64,000 nucleotides of DNA, from positions 19,902 to 83,901 of the forward strand of contig JANYEA010000133.1 of NCBI GenBank assembly GCA_025363385.1, given 5' to 3'. The stretch comes from Bacteroidota bacterium (GTDB taxonomy: Bacteria > Bacteroidota > Bacteroidia > Chitinophagales > Chitinophagaceae). Below the pieces are notes generated by a model that saw nothing but the letters and a program-made list of their open reading frames with translations, did no database searches and was not told where the DNA came from. The position numbers and the translations under genes are program-made. Below, piece by piece: positions 63,049-64,000 of this stretch; position 1 is the stretch's first letter, and each line of letters opens with the position of its first letter.

Positions 63049-63417
63049 TTAAGGTTGGGGTTGGTTTTCTTCGGTAATTGGTTGTTCTGCTGAAGGCTGT
63101 GTTAACGTATGCACTGCATCTGCTAGCTCATTCCATGTTCTTTCCAGTTCCCCGTAGAACTCAAGACCGAGGTCGGTCATAACAAAATATTTGCGTGGCG
63201 GTCCGCTATTACTTTCTACCCAACGGTAAGTTAGTAGTCCTGCATTTTTCAAACGGGTAAGCAAAGGATAGAGTGTACCTTCCAAAATATGAAGGTTGGC
63301 TGCCCTCATCCGATCTACCAAGTCACTAGGATATACTTCCCCCTGACGGATGATGGATAAAATGCAAAACTCCAATACGCCCTTTCGCATCTGACTTTGT
63401 GTGTTCTGAATGTCCAT
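63049..63417 (-). CDS. PadR-family transcriptional regulator
   Basis: MRKGVLEFCILSIIRQGEVYPSDLVDRM...LEGTLYPLLTRLKNAGLLTYRWVESNSGPPRKYFVMTDLG. Confidence 0.95.
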   Translation of the reverse strand: MDIQNTQSQMRKGVLEFCILSIIRQGEVYPSDLVDRMRAANLHILEGTLYPLLTRLKNAGLLTYRWVESNSGPPRKYFVMTDLGLEFYGELERTWNELADAVHTLTQPSAEQPITEENQPQP

Positions 63418-63523
63418 AGCCGGAGTTTTATGGTCGCCCCTTATTTTGTTAGGGAGACCTTGTTAAGAATACTAAGCATTGTTTTTTATTAGGTCATCCA
63501 CTTAAAGTTTCAGACCCCATGGC

Positions 63524-63712
63524 TTAGATAAAATATCTTCTGCCAGTTCTTGTGCGCATATTGCGTTGGATGTTCCAAAGATCTGCGGTACTTAAAGATT
63601 TGTGGTTAGCAGTTGTCATGTTGGTAGCTACGGTTTCTTTTGTATCCTGATACATAGAATCAATAACTGTTTTCTCAATGTTTGCTGCTGTGTTTTTGTT
63701 TTGGGTTTTCAT
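63524..63712 (-). CDS. Small hypothetical protein (62 aa)
   Basis: ORF ending LSTADLWNIQRNMRTRTGRRYF; non-overlapping, upstream of padR on the same strand. Confidence 0.5.
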   Translation of the reverse strand: MKTQNKNTAANIEKTVIDSMYQDTKETVATNMTTANHKSLSTADLWNIQRNMRTRTGRRYFI

Positions 63713-63945
63713 GTGTGTTATTTTAAATTATTTTTTTTTAGTTTGTAAGCCTTATCGACTCATTGACTACACAAAGATGCAGCTTTATTTGGTACTATGC
63801 AACACATAGTACCAAGTTTCTTAAGGTAATCGGCAAGAGGAAGTAATAGGTATTAGATAAGTAATTGAAAATGAATGAGGTATCATTTTTCAATTATTTT
63901 CTAAAATGACAAGTGGGATTATTTTGTGATGAAAGGCGGGAAGAA

Positions 63946-64000
63946 GGAGTGAGGAGTGAGGAGTGAGGAGTGAGGAGTGAGGAGTGAGGAGTGAGGAGTG
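63946..64000 (+). repeat. Tandem heptamer repeat (GGAGTGA)n, truncated by the window edge
   Basis: At least 7.8 uninterrupted GGAGTGA units to the last base. Confidence 0.95.

Noticed and set aside
63946-64000. Possible CRISPR array at the window end
   Set aside because: Pure 7-bp tandem repeat with no spacers and no cas genes.
1-64000. tRNA, rRNA, prophage or defence-island content
   Set aside because: No cloverleaf-like or rRNA segments, integrases, transposases, phage structural genes or restriction/CRISPR genes were recognised by reading; a tRNAscan/Infernal run would be needed for certainty.

Overview
This window is a dense, low-GC bacterial chromosome segment. Protein families, a split MetH, a CcoN-CcoO fusion and a TonB-dependent receptor behind a cobalamin riboswitch suggest a Bacteroidota genome, probably Chitinophagaceae-like (inference). 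Most of it is housekeeping: ExoIII, B12 receptor, SSB, LOG protein, AsmA-like protein, split methionine synthase, RecR, UvrD-type helicase-nuclease, Kup, SerS, GcvH/GcvT, MqnC, M16 peptidase and PspC/PadR. I see no CRISPR array, prophage, transposase, rRNA or tRNA. Four regions deserve the most attention. (1) A roughly 12-kb potassium island (23.5-35.5 kb) holds kup, a split KdpD (sensor domain and histidine kinase on separate genes), a porin-like gene inside the kdp operon, kdpFABC, an NtrC-type sigma54 response regulator, and an unlisted 27-aa membrane sORF upstream of an unlisted kdpF. (2) An Fnr/hemerythrin/cbb3-oxidase cluster (38.9-48.0 kb) carries two copies of a tandem FNR-like box with identical 22-bp spacing, a CcoNO fusion, a monoheme CcoP with extra TM segments, and a 15-bp intra-operon hairpin. 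(3) An unexplained, possibly structured leader of about 260 nt precedes the split metH. (4) There are dispersed-repeat candidates: a REP-like 26-bp perfect palindrome, GGAGTGA heptamer repeats at two loci, and a GCTCC/GGAGC element. All calls come from reading the sequence and supplied translations; no database search was run.
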